Part shown: positions 25,167 to 33,560 of the stretch, in pieces
How positions within the stretch are numbered: the stretch's first letter is position 1
Layout of the letters: each line of letters opens with the position of its first letter
Origin: Streptomyces antibioticus
GTDB lineage: Bacteria > Actinomycetota > Actinomycetes > Streptomycetales > Streptomycetaceae
Direction: 5' to 3'
Assembly: GCF_002019855.1 (NCBI RefSeq)
Contig: NZ_CM007717.1
Coordinates: forward strand, 1 to 64,000
DNA length: 64,000 bases
Translations under genes and position numbers: made by a program
The notes under the pieces: generated by a model
Told to the model about the DNA's origin: nothing
The model's input: only the letters and a program-made list of their open reading frames with translations
The model's database searches: none

Positions 25167-25745
25167 TCAGAGCACGGCGAGGCGGTCCACCAAGAGCTCC
25201 ACCCTGTGGGCTGCGTCCTGCGGCAGCAGCCGTCCGGCCCGGGTCAGGGTCGCGAGGCCGTGCAGGGATGCCCAGAACACCTCGGTGAACAGGGCCGGGT
25301 GGACACCGTTCCCGGCGACCTCGCCCAGGCTTTCCAGCAGGGCGGCGAAGGCGTCCTTCAGGGGTTGCGGGGTGTCCTCCTGCGCGTAGGCCAGGCCGCC
25401 GTCGAGCTGGAAGAGGGCGTCGTAGACCGCCGGGTTGCGTGCGGCGTAGTCGAGGTAGGTGCGGGCGAGCGCGGTGACCCGTTCGCGAGGGCCGCTGGCG
25501 GTGGCGGTCGCGGTGCGCACGGCTGCGGCCAGTTCGGCGGCGCCCTGGAGGGCGACGGCGCCGATGATCTCGCGTTTGCCGCGGAAGTGGCTGTAGAGGA
25601 CGGGCTGGCTGTACTCGATGCGTTCGGCGAGGCGGCGGGTGGTGACCGCGTCCCAGCCCTGCTGCTCGGCAAGTTCACGGGCTGTCGCCACGATGAGGCG
25701 CTCGCGTTCCGCCCGCTCGCGCTGCTTGCGTTCCTGAACCGACAT
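25167..25745 (-). CDS. TetR/AcrR family repressor
   Basis: Protein of 192 aa with a TetR N-terminal helix-turn-helix (TTRRLAERIEYSQPVLYSHF) at about 35-55 and a WHG-type C-terminal ligand domain. Start ATG 25745 is chosen because a longer TTG start would place an operator inside the coding region. It is divergent from the DUF1772 gene across a region with two identical palindromes, so it probably represses both itself and that gene. Confidence 0.85.
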   Translation of the reverse strand: MSVQERKQRERAERERLIVATARELAEQQGWDAVTTRRLAERIEYSQPVLYSHFRGKREIIGAVALQGAAELAAAVRTATATASGPRERVTALARTYLDYAARNPAVYDALFQLDGGLAYAQEDTPQPLKDAFAALLESLGEVAGNGVHPALFTEVFWASLHGLATLTRAGRLLPQDAAHRVELLVDRLAVL

Positions 25746-25754
25746 ACCCCGGAT

Positions 25755-25820
25755 TCTAGCATCGCTAGACAATCGAGCGGCAGCAGTACTAGCGTTGCCT
25801 CATCATCTAGCATCGCTAGA
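25755..25820. promoter_or_regulatory. Twin TetR operators
   Basis: Two identical palindromic 15-mers TCTAGCATCGCTAGA lie at 25755-25769 and 25806-25820, 51 bases apart centre to centre. They bracket the divergent promoters of the TetR gene and the DUF1772 gene. Confidence 0.75.
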
Positions 25821-25837
25821 TCCCTGGAGGGGTCATC

Positions 25838-26284
25838 ATGCTCACCGCACTCGAGGTGTTCACCACCGTGACCGTCGGCCTGATGGTGGGAGTGGAGTTC
25901 TCCGTCGCCTTCGTCATGAACCGGATCTTCAACGCCCTCCCCGAGGACGCCTGCCAGCTCGCCCGCGCCCACGGAGGCCGCATCCTCGGCGCCCTCATGC
26001 CGTTCTGGTACACCGGCTCGCTCGTCCTCAGCGCGCTCTGGGCCATCGCCGGACACGACCGCCCCGGCACCGCACTCGTCGTCACCGCCACCGCACTGCT
26101 GACCGTCAGCGTGATCATGTCGCTCCTGCTGCTCGTCCCGATCAACAACCGGAGCAAAACATGGACCCCCCAGAACCGGCCCACCGACTGGAAAGAACAG
26201 ATGAACCGCTGGGACCACTACCACCACGCCCGCGTCACCGTCATCATCGCCGCCTTCACCCTCCTGACCACCGCCCTGACCTGA
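25838..26284 (+). CDS. DUF1772 (anthrone-oxygenase-like) membrane protein
   Basis: Protein of 148 aa with four predicted membrane helices and the family pattern: a GVEF motif near 19 and a NRSKTWTPQNRPTDWKEQMN segment before the last helix. Members include small membrane oxygenases, and many are of unknown role. ATG 25838 follows GGAGGGG. An operator overlaps its promoter, which predicts control by the divergent TetR protein. Confidence 0.8.
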   Translation: MLTALEVFTTVTVGLMVGVEFSVAFVMNRIFNALPEDACQLARAHGGRILGALMPFWYTGSLVLSALWAIAGHDRPGTALVVTATALLTVSVIMSLLLLVPINNRSKTWTPQNRPTDWKEQMNRWDHYHHARVTVIIAAFTLLTTALT

Positions 26285-27087
26285 ACCCACCCACACAACC
26301 CACACGGCCCACACGGAGAAGAGCGGTGCCGCCGACGAAGACCGACACCATCCCCCAGCCACCGCCCTCACCCTCCCCATCACCCGGTCCGGGCCGGAGC
26401 CCGTCCTACGCCCGGCAACGCCGGCGGCCTCCCGGCCGTCAAGGGAACCCCCGACACCTCACCGCCCTGCTACCGGGGCGCAGGGGTGTCGGCGCTGTCC
26501 GTGCCTGTGCGTCGCCGACGGCGGCGTGCCGCGGCAGCGGCGTCTGCGTCTGCCGTCGTCAGCGGCCCGTCAAGGTCCGGCGCAGGCCAGCAGGCTCACG
26601 CCGACAGAGCCGGGGCCGCGGCCGGCCGGCGACGGTGCGCCGAGGGGGCGAAGCACAGCCGCCGTCGGCGCAGTCGACGGACCCGCGGGTTCCCACCTCC
26701 CGAACCCACCGCCTCCGTGCCGGGAACCCGTACGGGAGCGGGCCACACCAGGCCCGCCCAGAACATCAGATACGGCAACTGCTGTCCGGCCGCCGATCCG
26801 TCCCGGCGCTGCGACGACCGGCACTCACACAGAAGGAGGCCGCCACACCACGGGCGAACAGACAGCGGCGGCGGGCCACCGACCCGGCACACCGACCAGA
26901 GCTACCCGAAGAAGGTGGGCGCCGCCCCCACCCCGATGACGGACTTGGAGGAGGCGCATCGCCTGTGCGTCCAGCCCGGGGAGAAGCCGCTCCCGGCCGA
27001 GCAGCGGATCGACTGGACGGCAAAGCCAGCGAGGGTACGGGCCGTCGCGCAGGCCTGGTCCGCACGGGTCACCTGAACCGGACCGGC
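26285..27087. other. No convincing gene
   Basis: About 800 bases after the DUF1772 gene. Long open frames pass through it but their composition (Pro/Arg/His-rich) and lack of starts mark them as GC artefacts. Nothing can be supported. Confidence 0.55.
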
Positions 27088-27483
27088 ATGTGGCACGACC
27101 TCGCACCCGCGGACAGACACGCATGGCTGTCGGTGGCACTGTGGTCCCAGGGATACAGACACCGGAGAAGGCCCGATGCCCCGGCAGGGCAGATGTTCAC
27201 CCTGGACGGCCGGCACATCACCGACGAAGACAGCTTCTACTGCGCCATCGGTGAGGCCGTCAACGGACCCGGCGGATACTTCGGCTGGAACCTCGCCGCC
27301 CTCGACGACTGCCTTCGCGGCGGGTGGGGCGCCACGGCTCCCTTCACCCTGCGCTGGGACTCCTCGGCCAAGACCCGGGCACAGCTGGCCGAACGCCTGC
27401 CTGTCAGCGACCGTGAGACCACGGTGTTCGACCTGATCCTGGAGATCCTCGAGAAACGGGGCGTCAGCGTCATCCTTCACTGA
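27088..27483 (+). CDS. Barstar-family RNase inhibitor
   Basis: Protein of 131 aa. The barstar signature is clear: FTLDGRHITDEDSFY, EAVNGPGGYFGWNLAALDDC, then FTLRWDSS and a C-terminal VFDLILEILEKRGV helix. Barstars bind and block barnase-type secreted or toxic ribonucleases. ATG 27088 includes an N-terminal DRHAWLSVALWSQGYR helix; ATG 27193 would remove it. No barnase gene is nearby, so this is an orphan immunity gene here. Confidence 0.75.
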   Translation: MWHDLAPADRHAWLSVALWSQGYRHRRRPDAPAGQMFTLDGRHITDEDSFYCAIGEAVNGPGGYFGWNLAALDDCLRGGWGATAPFTLRWDSSAKTRAQLAERLPVSDRETTVFDLILEILEKRGVSVILH

Positions 27484-27786
27484 CAGCGCACCGTCTCAGG
27501 CAGTGGCCCGCGCAAGGACATCCACACTCCTGCGGACGGCCGCGCGCGGAACGCCGAGGACACCATCAGGCTGCTGACGCAGCGACGCGCGCTCGGCGCT
27601 GCGACGACGCGGCGGCCCAGGTCGCGGCTTCCTGCCTCACGCCGCCACACGCGCGGGCCATTTCCATGCCGCCGTACCTCCTCACGGACGCGGGACCCGC
27701 CGGACGAATACCCGACCGGCCAGCCGGCGGTGGCGTGTGACCAGTGCGGCCGGTCCCCTTGATGCGCCCGGTTCTTCGCGCCCGCC
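27484..27786. other. No convincing gene
   Basis: A short gap between convergent barstar and HxlR genes; no ORF or clear hairpin can be supported. Confidence 0.5.
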
Positions 27787-28314
27787 TCATGCGGTGGCCG
27801 TCGTGCGCTCCTCGCGTGGGGCTGCCGGCCGCTGCCGGGTGTAGCGGCTGCGCATGGCGTCGCTCGCCGAAGGACCCGCCGTGAAGACATAGGCGCGGCT
27901 GTCGTCGAGGCGGCGGCCGGTCCTGGCGTCGACGACCACGGGCTCGACCTCCTCGCCGGTGTCCGCGTCGACGAGGATCATGCTGCGTTCCCGGGCCGCC
28001 AGCCGGGAGTTCCCCCACGCGGCCAGGGTGACGATCACCGGACGCAGGGAGTGCCCGAGATCGGTGAGCACGTACTCGTGACGGACGGGGTTGCTCTGGT
28101 AGGGCCGGCGCTCCAGCAGGCCGTCCGTGACGAGAGTCTTCAGACGCGCGGTGAGCATGCTGGAGGAGATGCCCAGGTTCTCCTGGAACTGATCGAAGCG
28201 GGTATAGCCGTCGAAGGCGTCATGCAGGATCAGCAGCGTCCACCACTCGCCGACGTGCTGCACGGTCGTGGACAGCGGGCACTCCCGGTCCTCCAGCCTG
28301 ATCCGGCTCGCCAT
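27787..28314 (-). CDS. HxlR family transcription regulator
   Basis: Protein of 175 aa with the HxlR winged helix: CPLSTTVQHVGEWWTLLILH, FDQFQENLGISSSMLTARLK, then LLERRPYQSNPVRHEYVLT. ATG 28314 follows GGAGGGGGTCGCC. It is divergent from the decayed SDR gene and from the SnoaL gene, an arrangement common for HxlR regulators and their oxidoreductase targets. A 12-bp inverted repeat lies in the shared region. Confidence 0.88.
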   Translation of the reverse strand: MASRIRLEDRECPLSTTVQHVGEWWTLLILHDAFDGYTRFDQFQENLGISSSMLTARLKTLVTDGLLERRPYQSNPVRHEYVLTDLGHSLRPVIVTLAAWGNSRLAARERSMILVDADTGEEVEPVVVDARTGRRLDDSRAYVFTAGPSASDAMRSRYTRQRPAAPREERTTATA

Positions 28315-28330
28315 GGCGACCCCCTCCCAA

Positions 28331-28375
28331 GTTACTGCTAAAGTCGAAGTCAGTAGCTTCCATTTTAGCAGTAAC
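28331..28375. promoter_or_regulatory. Inverted repeat, likely HxlR operator
   Basis: GTTACTGCTAAA at 28331-28342 is inverted exactly at 28364-28375 with 21 bases between the arms. It is AT-rich compared with its surroundings and lies between the divergent HxlR and SDR starts. Confidence 0.65.
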
Positions 28376-28428
28376 AGGTCGTGCCATACGCGCGCACCCG
28401 GGACCGGAAGAGACTCGGAAGCGACACG

Positions 28429-29240
28429 ATGACCAGCACTGTCAGTGAATCCCTCCAAGGCCGTCGCGCCCTGGTCACCGGCGGAACCAAGGCACCGCAG
28501 CCGCCGTCGCCCGGCGGCTCGCCCAGGCGGGCGCCGACGTGCTCGTCACCGCCCGCAGCCGCCCCGACGACGCCGAGGCCAAGACGTTCATCGCCGCCGA
28601 CCTGTCCACCGGTGAAGGCGCTGGCCATGTCGTCGCCGAAGTGGAGGCTCGCCCGGGAGGCGTCGACATCCTGGTCCACGGCCTCGGCAGCTCCGAGGTT
28701 CCGGCCGGCCGGTTCGCGGCGCTCGGTGAGGAGGACCGGGCCAGGGAACTCAGCACCAACCTGCCGGCCACGGTATGTCCCGACCGCGGCCTGCTGCCGG
28801 GAACGACCCCACTCGGCAAGGGCACGACCGTGCACGCCACCTCCATCCAGCGCCACATGCCCCTGCGGAACGGCACCCTCGCCTCCGCGGCCGCCAAGAC
28901 CGCACCAGCCACCCACAGCAAAGGCCCGGCCAACCAGGCCGCCCCGCACGGCGTCCGCCTCAACACCGTCTCCCCCGGCTTCCTCCGCACGACCGCCGCC
29001 GACAACCCGGTCACCCGGACCGCACACGAGGCGGACAACACCCGCCAAGCCGCCCCGCGCCGGCTCACGGACTCACCGGTCGGCATCCCCCTCAACCGCC
29101 CCAACCGGCCGGATGAAGCCGCCGAACTCGTCGCCTTCCTCGTCTCCGACCGCGCCCCGGCCGTCATCGGCGCCGAACACGTCATCGACAGCGGCACCAC
29201 ACCCACCACCCAAAACCCCACCACCAACGCAAGGACCGCC
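28429..29240 (+). pseudogene. Decayed short-chain dehydrogenase
   Basis: The frame from ATG 28429 reads SESLQGRRALVTGGTK. It then loses the frame near 28490, where one missing G after AAG explains the shift. The +1 frame continues as an SDR (VLVTARSRPDDAEA, VDILVHG, VHATSIQRHM, GVRLNTVSPGF). The catalytic Tyr of the YxxxK motif is replaced (LASAAAK). The native stop is gone, and the frame runs into the SnoaL gene. So it has a frameshift, loses its active site and reads through. Confidence 0.8.
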
Positions 29241-29600
29241 ATGCCGAACCATCACGCCCACACCATCGACCCGCACACCCTGCCCGAGACCATCACCCGC
29301 TACCTCACCGCCCACCGGGCCCACGACACCGCCACCGCCCTCACCGCCTTCACCAGCGACGCCACGGTCACCGACGACGGCAACACCTACGAAGGCACCA
29401 CCGCGATCGGACAGTGGCTCAACCGCTCCGCCACCGAATTCACCTACACCACCGAACTCACCGCCGCACAACAGACCGACCCCACCCACTACACCACCAC
29501 ACACCACCTCGAAGGCAACTTCCCCGGCGGCACCATCGACCTCCACCACCAGTTCACCCTCCACAACAACCAGATCCAACACCTCATCATCGAACCCTGA
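29241..29600 (+). CDS. SnoaL-like (NTF2-fold) protein
   Basis: Protein of 119 aa starting at ATG 29241 with AAGGA 6 bases upstream. The NTF2/SnoaL fold shows in PETITRYLTAHRAHDTATAL, FTSDATVTDDGNTYEGTTAI and HHLEGNFPGGTIDLHHQFTL. Such proteins act as small hydrolases, isomerases or binding proteins. It is in frame with the preceding SDR remnant, so some translation as a fusion is possible. It is probably the intact partner left from an HxlR-controlled pair. Confidence 0.75.
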   Translation: MPNHHAHTIDPHTLPETITRYLTAHRAHDTATALTAFTSDATVTDDGNTYEGTTAIGQWLNRSATEFTYTTELTAAQQTDPTHYTTTHHLEGNFPGGTIDLHHQFTLHNNQIQHLIIEP

Positions 29601-29772
29601 CCCCACCCACGCACTACTCACGAGAGTGGTGGGATGCAATGCCCCAGCACACACCGCACAAAGCCACCGCCCAGCGCGCTCCCGGACCGGAGGCCGGCGA
29701 TGCCCGCCGTGACCCGCTCCTTCTACCAGACCCGGGCTCGTCGACGACACTTGCGATGTGACGATAGGGCGC

Positions 29773-30363
29773 ATGGGCAACTCGCGGGCGTACCCCGTCT
29801 TCCGGACCACCGACGCCGTCGAGGCATGGCAGCAGGCGCTGCGCCTCAACGCTCTACTGGAGGAGCCCGACGACGAAGTGACCCTGATGGCCGATCTGCT
29901 CACCGTCGAGGACACTCGGCGCATGGCGGCGGTGCTGCCCGACGCCGAGTTCCACCACTCCCGTGCCCGCTGGAACCCGGTGACACATGACTTCGTGGAG
30001 TTCGCCCTGACGATCAGCACTGCGCCCGACTCCGCACTGGAACCAGAACTGCCTCTGTCCGTCCTGCACTACGTCCCAGCGGGCACCGCGGAAGAACGGT
30101 TCGTACAAGCCGTGGGAAAGGGAACAGCCTCCATCGGCCGGCACGGCACATGGCCGGACGACGCCGAGACGGACTCCTTCGGCTTTGCCAAGTACGACGG
30201 CGTGGAAGTCCTCTTCAACTGCGACGACGTCAACTGGCTGAACCCGGCCGACCACCACACCGTCTTCGTCCACGTCGACAAGCTGGGCGACCTCCCACGG
30301 GCCGAAAAACTCGCCGCACACCTCGGCAGCACCGTGCTGGGAGACGCCCAGCACGGCTGGTGA
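29773..30363 (+). CDS. Hypothetical protein
   Basis: Protein of 196 aa from ATG 29773 (GTG 29758 is an alternative). It shows soluble alpha/beta coding character: TLMADLLTVEDTRRMAAVLP, then VEVLFNCDDVNWLNPADHHT and VFVHVDKLGDLPRAEKLAAH. No family is recognised. Confidence 0.6.
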   Translation: MGNSRAYPVFRTTDAVEAWQQALRLNALLEEPDDEVTLMADLLTVEDTRRMAAVLPDAEFHHSRARWNPVTHDFVEFALTISTAPDSALEPELPLSVLHYVPAGTAEERFVQAVGKGTASIGRHGTWPDDAETDSFGFAKYDGVEVLFNCDDVNWLNPADHHTVFVHVDKLGDLPRAEKLAAHLGSTVLGDAQHGW

Positions 30364-30862
30364 ACAGCACCACTCCACGTGCATCCCCCTCACCCACGAG
30401 CGTCGCGAACAACACCCAGAAGAACGCAAGAAACCCCACCCACAGTCACAGCCACGCCCCAGAACGTCTGGGCGACCACACCCGGCCCTCCCCTGCGCCC
30501 AAGGCCCACACCGAACACCTGCAGACGCGAACGGCGACAGAGGCGACAGGAGTCGAACCCGCGGCAACCCGCACTGAAAGCCTGCGCCCCGGCCATCCGA
30601 GCCACACCCCCTTGATGAGGAACAGCCCGGCAAAACCCACAGGTCGCCTCCAACAGAATCCGCCCAAGGAATGCACCCAATCCCCCTCAACACCACAAAG
30701 CACCTCCCACACCAGTACCACCCGCCATCCACCACACGCCGGCGCTCCAGCGTGAGACGTCAGGAGCTGAGCGAAGTCCCTGATGACGCTGGCCAGGACT
30801 TGTCCGGCCGATCATGTTGGGAGCCGGAGCAGATCTATCCTGAGCGCCCAGGGAGGGGTGCT
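30364..30862. other. No convincing gene
   Basis: About 500 bases with a composition richer in A and C than the surrounding genes. No ORF with a start signal or family match is visible. Confidence 0.5.
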
Positions 30863-31138
30863 GTGGAGCGGGATGTTCAGTTGGTACGGGACTTGGTGGC
30901 GGCCTCGCCGGGCTTCGCGGACCTGTTTGATGCTCACGTCTTCAACGAGCACGGTGTTCTGTCCCACGTGTTCTTCTGGGATGTCGTTCAGGAGACCGTC
31001 GCGTCGTTCCTCCGCGGGGATGAGACAGACTGGCGTGTCACGCTGCGGTTCCTGGAAGGGCAGCTCCGGCTCGACGTCCCCGAAGTGACCCAGGTGATCG
31101 TCACCTCGTTCCTCTTTAGACCGTGTCCTACGTGGTGA
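30863..31138 (+). pseudogene. Small acidic protein gene interrupted by two insertion sequences
   Basis: GTG 30863 follows GGGAGGGG. The frame encodes about 85 residues (VQLVRDLVAASPGFADLFDA, HVFFWDVVQETVASFL, LDVPEVTQVIVTSFLF) and is then cut at 31118 by an IS5-like element. The last residues now come from the IS. Joining base 31118 to base 33480 restores the frame as FLFNDLVRGWP and a stop at 33503-33505, giving about 93 aa. The family looks like small uncharacterised proteins of the DUF7674 type, from memory. Confidence 0.75.
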
Positions 31139-31983
31139 GGCGTCGTTGACCTCGGTATGGGGCGGGGTACGTGGAGTTGGATTGTTCCGGACGGGCTGTG
31201 GGAGATCGCGAAGCCGCTGATCCCTCCGTCGAGGGTGCGGCCGCAGGGCGGCGGTACGCAAGACACGCCTGATGAGACGCTGTTCGCGGCGATCATCTAC
31301 GTGCTGGTCAGCGGTTGTGCCTGGCGGGCTCTGCCGCCCTGCTTCGGGATATCGAAGTCGACCGCGCACCGCCGGTTCCTGATCTGGTCCAGAGCCGGCG
31401 TCTGGGGCCGCCTGCACGAGACCGTCCTGCATCGTCTCGATGACGCCGGCCTCATCGACGTCACCCGTGTCGTCCTCGACACCGCCCATGTCAGGGCTAA
31501 AAAGGGGGCGAACACACAGGTCCGAGCCCCGTGGACCGAGGCAAGCCGGGTTCCAAGATGCACATCCTGTCGGATGCGAACGGACTGCCCTTGGTCGTCG
31601 GCGTCTCGGCCGCCAACACCCACGACAGCCAGGGACTGAAGCCCATGGTGCTGGGTCACCAAACGAGACACGACCCCCATCGCGGCCGGTACTTCAAACC
31701 CCAGCGCCTGCACGCGGACAAAGCCTACGACCGCCCGGACCTGCGTAAATGGTTACGCGGCAAGCGCATCGGAGTCCGGATCGCCCGCAAAGGCATCGAG
31801 TCAAGCGAACGGTTGGGGCGTCGCAGGTGGGTGATCGAGCGGACGATGTCGTGGATGTCTGGCTACCGCAGACTCAGCCCCCGCTATGAGCGCAATCCCC
31901 GTAACTACCTGGCCTTTCTCGGACTCGCCGCCGCCCTCTGCTGCTACAAGCGCCTCGTCCGCCTCACCACGTAGGACACGGTC
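31119..31983 (+). mobile_element. IS5-family insertion sequence, TA target duplication
   Basis: An 865-bp element with perfect 24-bp terminal inverted repeats starting GACCGTGTCCTACG, flanked by TA at 31117-31118 and 31984-31985. It carries one frameshifted transposase. Ends and gene appear intact, so it may be active. It was the second of two elements to enter this gene. Confidence 0.9.
31157..31974 (+). CDS. IS5-family transposase made by -1 frameshifting
   Basis: Two overlapping frames: the first from ATG 31157 to 31639 (helix-turn-helix and first Asp, VVLDTAHVRAKK) and the second to 31974 (SKMHILSDANGLPLVV, ADKAYDRPDLRKWL, WVIERTMSWMSGYRRLS). The change of frame fits a slippery AAAAAG at 31499-31504. 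After a -1 slip the reading gives KKGGEHTGPSPVDRGKPGSK, the normal family sequence. The DDE residues (VLDTAH, HADKAYD, VIERTM) are present. Confidence 0.85.
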
Positions 31984-32040
31984 TAAGGGCTCGCAGAGAA
32001 TCAACGTGTTGCTTCCCGTGATGCGGCTCGTTGTTGTGGT

Positions 32041-33141
32041 GTGAGCGTCTCTGACGAGGTTCGCGGTCAACTCGTTGTGAGAATCGAGGTGTTGTTCCCT
32101 CACCTCGATGAACGACAGAGACGGCTGATGATGGGGGCCGAGGCCCGGATCCTGGATCACGGCGGTGTCGGGGCGGCCAGGGTCAGCGAGACGACGGTCC
32201 GCAAGGGCGTGGACGAACTGGAGGCCGACGAGGACCCTCTGGGCCGGGTGCGCGGGCCGGGCGGTGGCCGGAAGAGGGCCGCGGACCTTGATCCGGAACT
32301 GCGGCCTGCGCTGCTGGCCCTGGTGGAACCCCATGAGCGGGGTGATCCGATGTCGCCACCGCGCTGGACAGTGAAGTCGACCGGGAGCCTGGCGGCCGAG
32401 CTCACCGGTCAGGGGCAGCGGGTGAGCGCGGACACGGTCGGGGACCTGCTGCGGGAGGAGGGCTTCAGCCTGAAGGTCGGAGCCAAGACCGTCGAGGGCA
32501 GGCAACACCCGGACCGGGATGCCCAGTTCCGCCACATCAACGAGCAGGCCAGAGGGCACATGGGAGTCGGCCGGCCTGTGATCAGCGTGGACACGAAGAA
32601 GAAGGAACTGGTCGGCGACTACAAGAACGCGGGCCGCCACTGGCGGCCGGCCGGTGAGCCGACCCTGGCCAAGACGCACGACTTCCTGGACCGACAAGGA
32701 CCAGGCAAGGCGATCCCCTATGGGATCTACGACATCGCCGAGAACACCGGCTGGGCCAGTGTCGGCACCGATCACGACACCGCCGCGTTCGCTGTCGCCT
32801 CCATCCGTCGGTGGTGGCAGGCCCGGCGCCGACACGACTATCCGGCCGCGACCCGTCTGCTGGTCACGGCGGACGCGGGCGGATCCAACGGCTACCGCAC
32901 TCGCGCCTGGAAGATGGAACTCGCCGTCCTGGGCGCCGGGACGGGTCTGGACATCACGGTCTGCCACATGCCGCCGGGCGCCTCGAAGTGGAACAGAATC
33001 GAGCACCGGCTGTTCTCCCGCATCTCCATGAACTGGCACGGCCGACCGCTGACCAGCCACGACGTCATTGTGAACAGCATCGCGGCGACCACCACCCGCA
33101 CGGAGTTGACCGTCCACGCCGAACTTGATCCGGGCACCTGA
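32041..33141 (+). CDS. ISAzo13 family transposase
   Basis: Protein of 366 aa from GTG 32041. Typical family blocks occur in order: VSETTVRKGVDEL, SADTVGDLLREEGFSL, ISVDTKKKELVGDYKN with the first catalytic Asp, VGTDHDTAAFAVASIRRWW, LLVTADAGGSNGYRTRAWK with the second Asp, and PPGASKWNRIEHRLFSRI with the Glu. The gene looks intact. Confidence 0.88.
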   Translation: MSVSDEVRGQLVVRIEVLFPHLDERQRRLMMGAEARILDHGGVGAARVSETTVRKGVDELEADEDPLGRVRGPGGGRKRAADLDPELRPALLALVEPHERGDPMSPPRWTVKSTGSLAAELTGQGQRVSADTVGDLLREEGFSLKVGAKTVEGRQHPDRDAQFRHINEQARGHMGVGRPVISVDTKKKELVGDYKNAGRHWRPAGEPTLAKTHDFLDRQGPGKAIPYGIYDIAENTGWASVGTDHDTAAFAVASIRRWWQARRRHDYPAATRLLVTADAGGSNGYRTRAWKMELAVLGAGTGLDITVCHMPPGASKWNRIEHRLFSRISMNWHGRPLTSHDVIVNSIAATTTRTELTVHAELDPGT

Positions 33142-33210
33142 ATCTCGCGGCGGCACCAGCGCAGCCAGGAACCCGCGGTCAGTTGACCGCCCGTCGCCGC
33201 AGCCCTGCAC

Positions 33211-33463
33211 CAGGTGGCTGCGCATCCCGGAGCTGACCGACATGCCCGAACCGGTATTGGACGAACTCGGCACCCGCGACCTCCCCGCCCAGTTCTTCGG
33301 AGTCAATACCAGCACTGTCACCAGGGCCGTTCACCAAGTCCAGCCCCTCCTGACCGAGCACGGCTGCACTATTCCACCCTCGACGGCCAGGTTCCGGACA
33401 CCTGGTGACGTCACCGCGTTCCTCGCCAACAGCAGCCCCACGAAGATCAGACCAGCATGCTGA
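33211..33463 (+). pseudogene. Fragment of another IS helix-turn-helix protein inside the ISAzo13-type element
   Basis: The frame ending at 33463 reads LGTRDLPAQFFGVNTSTVTR and FRTPGDVTAFLANSS, which resembles the N-terminal helix-turn-helix part of IS5/IS1647-like transposases. The catalytic domain is missing. It lies inside the inverted repeats, so it moves with the element. Confidence 0.5.
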
Positions 33464-33560
33464 TTCTCTGCGAGCCCTAACGACCTCGTGCGCGGTTGGC
33501 CGTGACTTCAAAGGGGGATGTCGGGTCACCCTCAGCTTGCCCTCCCGCTATGAGGTCATA

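Larger units (their letters stand above)
31987..33477 (+). mobile_element. ISAzo13-type insertion element, TAA target duplication
   Basis: A 1491-bp element with 17-bp inverted ends GGGCTCGCAGAGAATCA (31987-32003 and 33461-33477). TAA flanks it at 31984-31986 and 33478-33480. It carries an ISAzo13-family transposase plus about 320 bases of unrelated sequence at its right side. It entered the host gene first; the IS5-like element then inserted at the TA of its left duplication. Confidence 0.85.

Noticed and set aside
25795..27483. A 562-codon rightward frame as one large gene
   Set aside because: Its first part overlaps the DUF1772 gene and is Pro/Arg-rich with no family match. Only the last 131 codons (barstar) are real.
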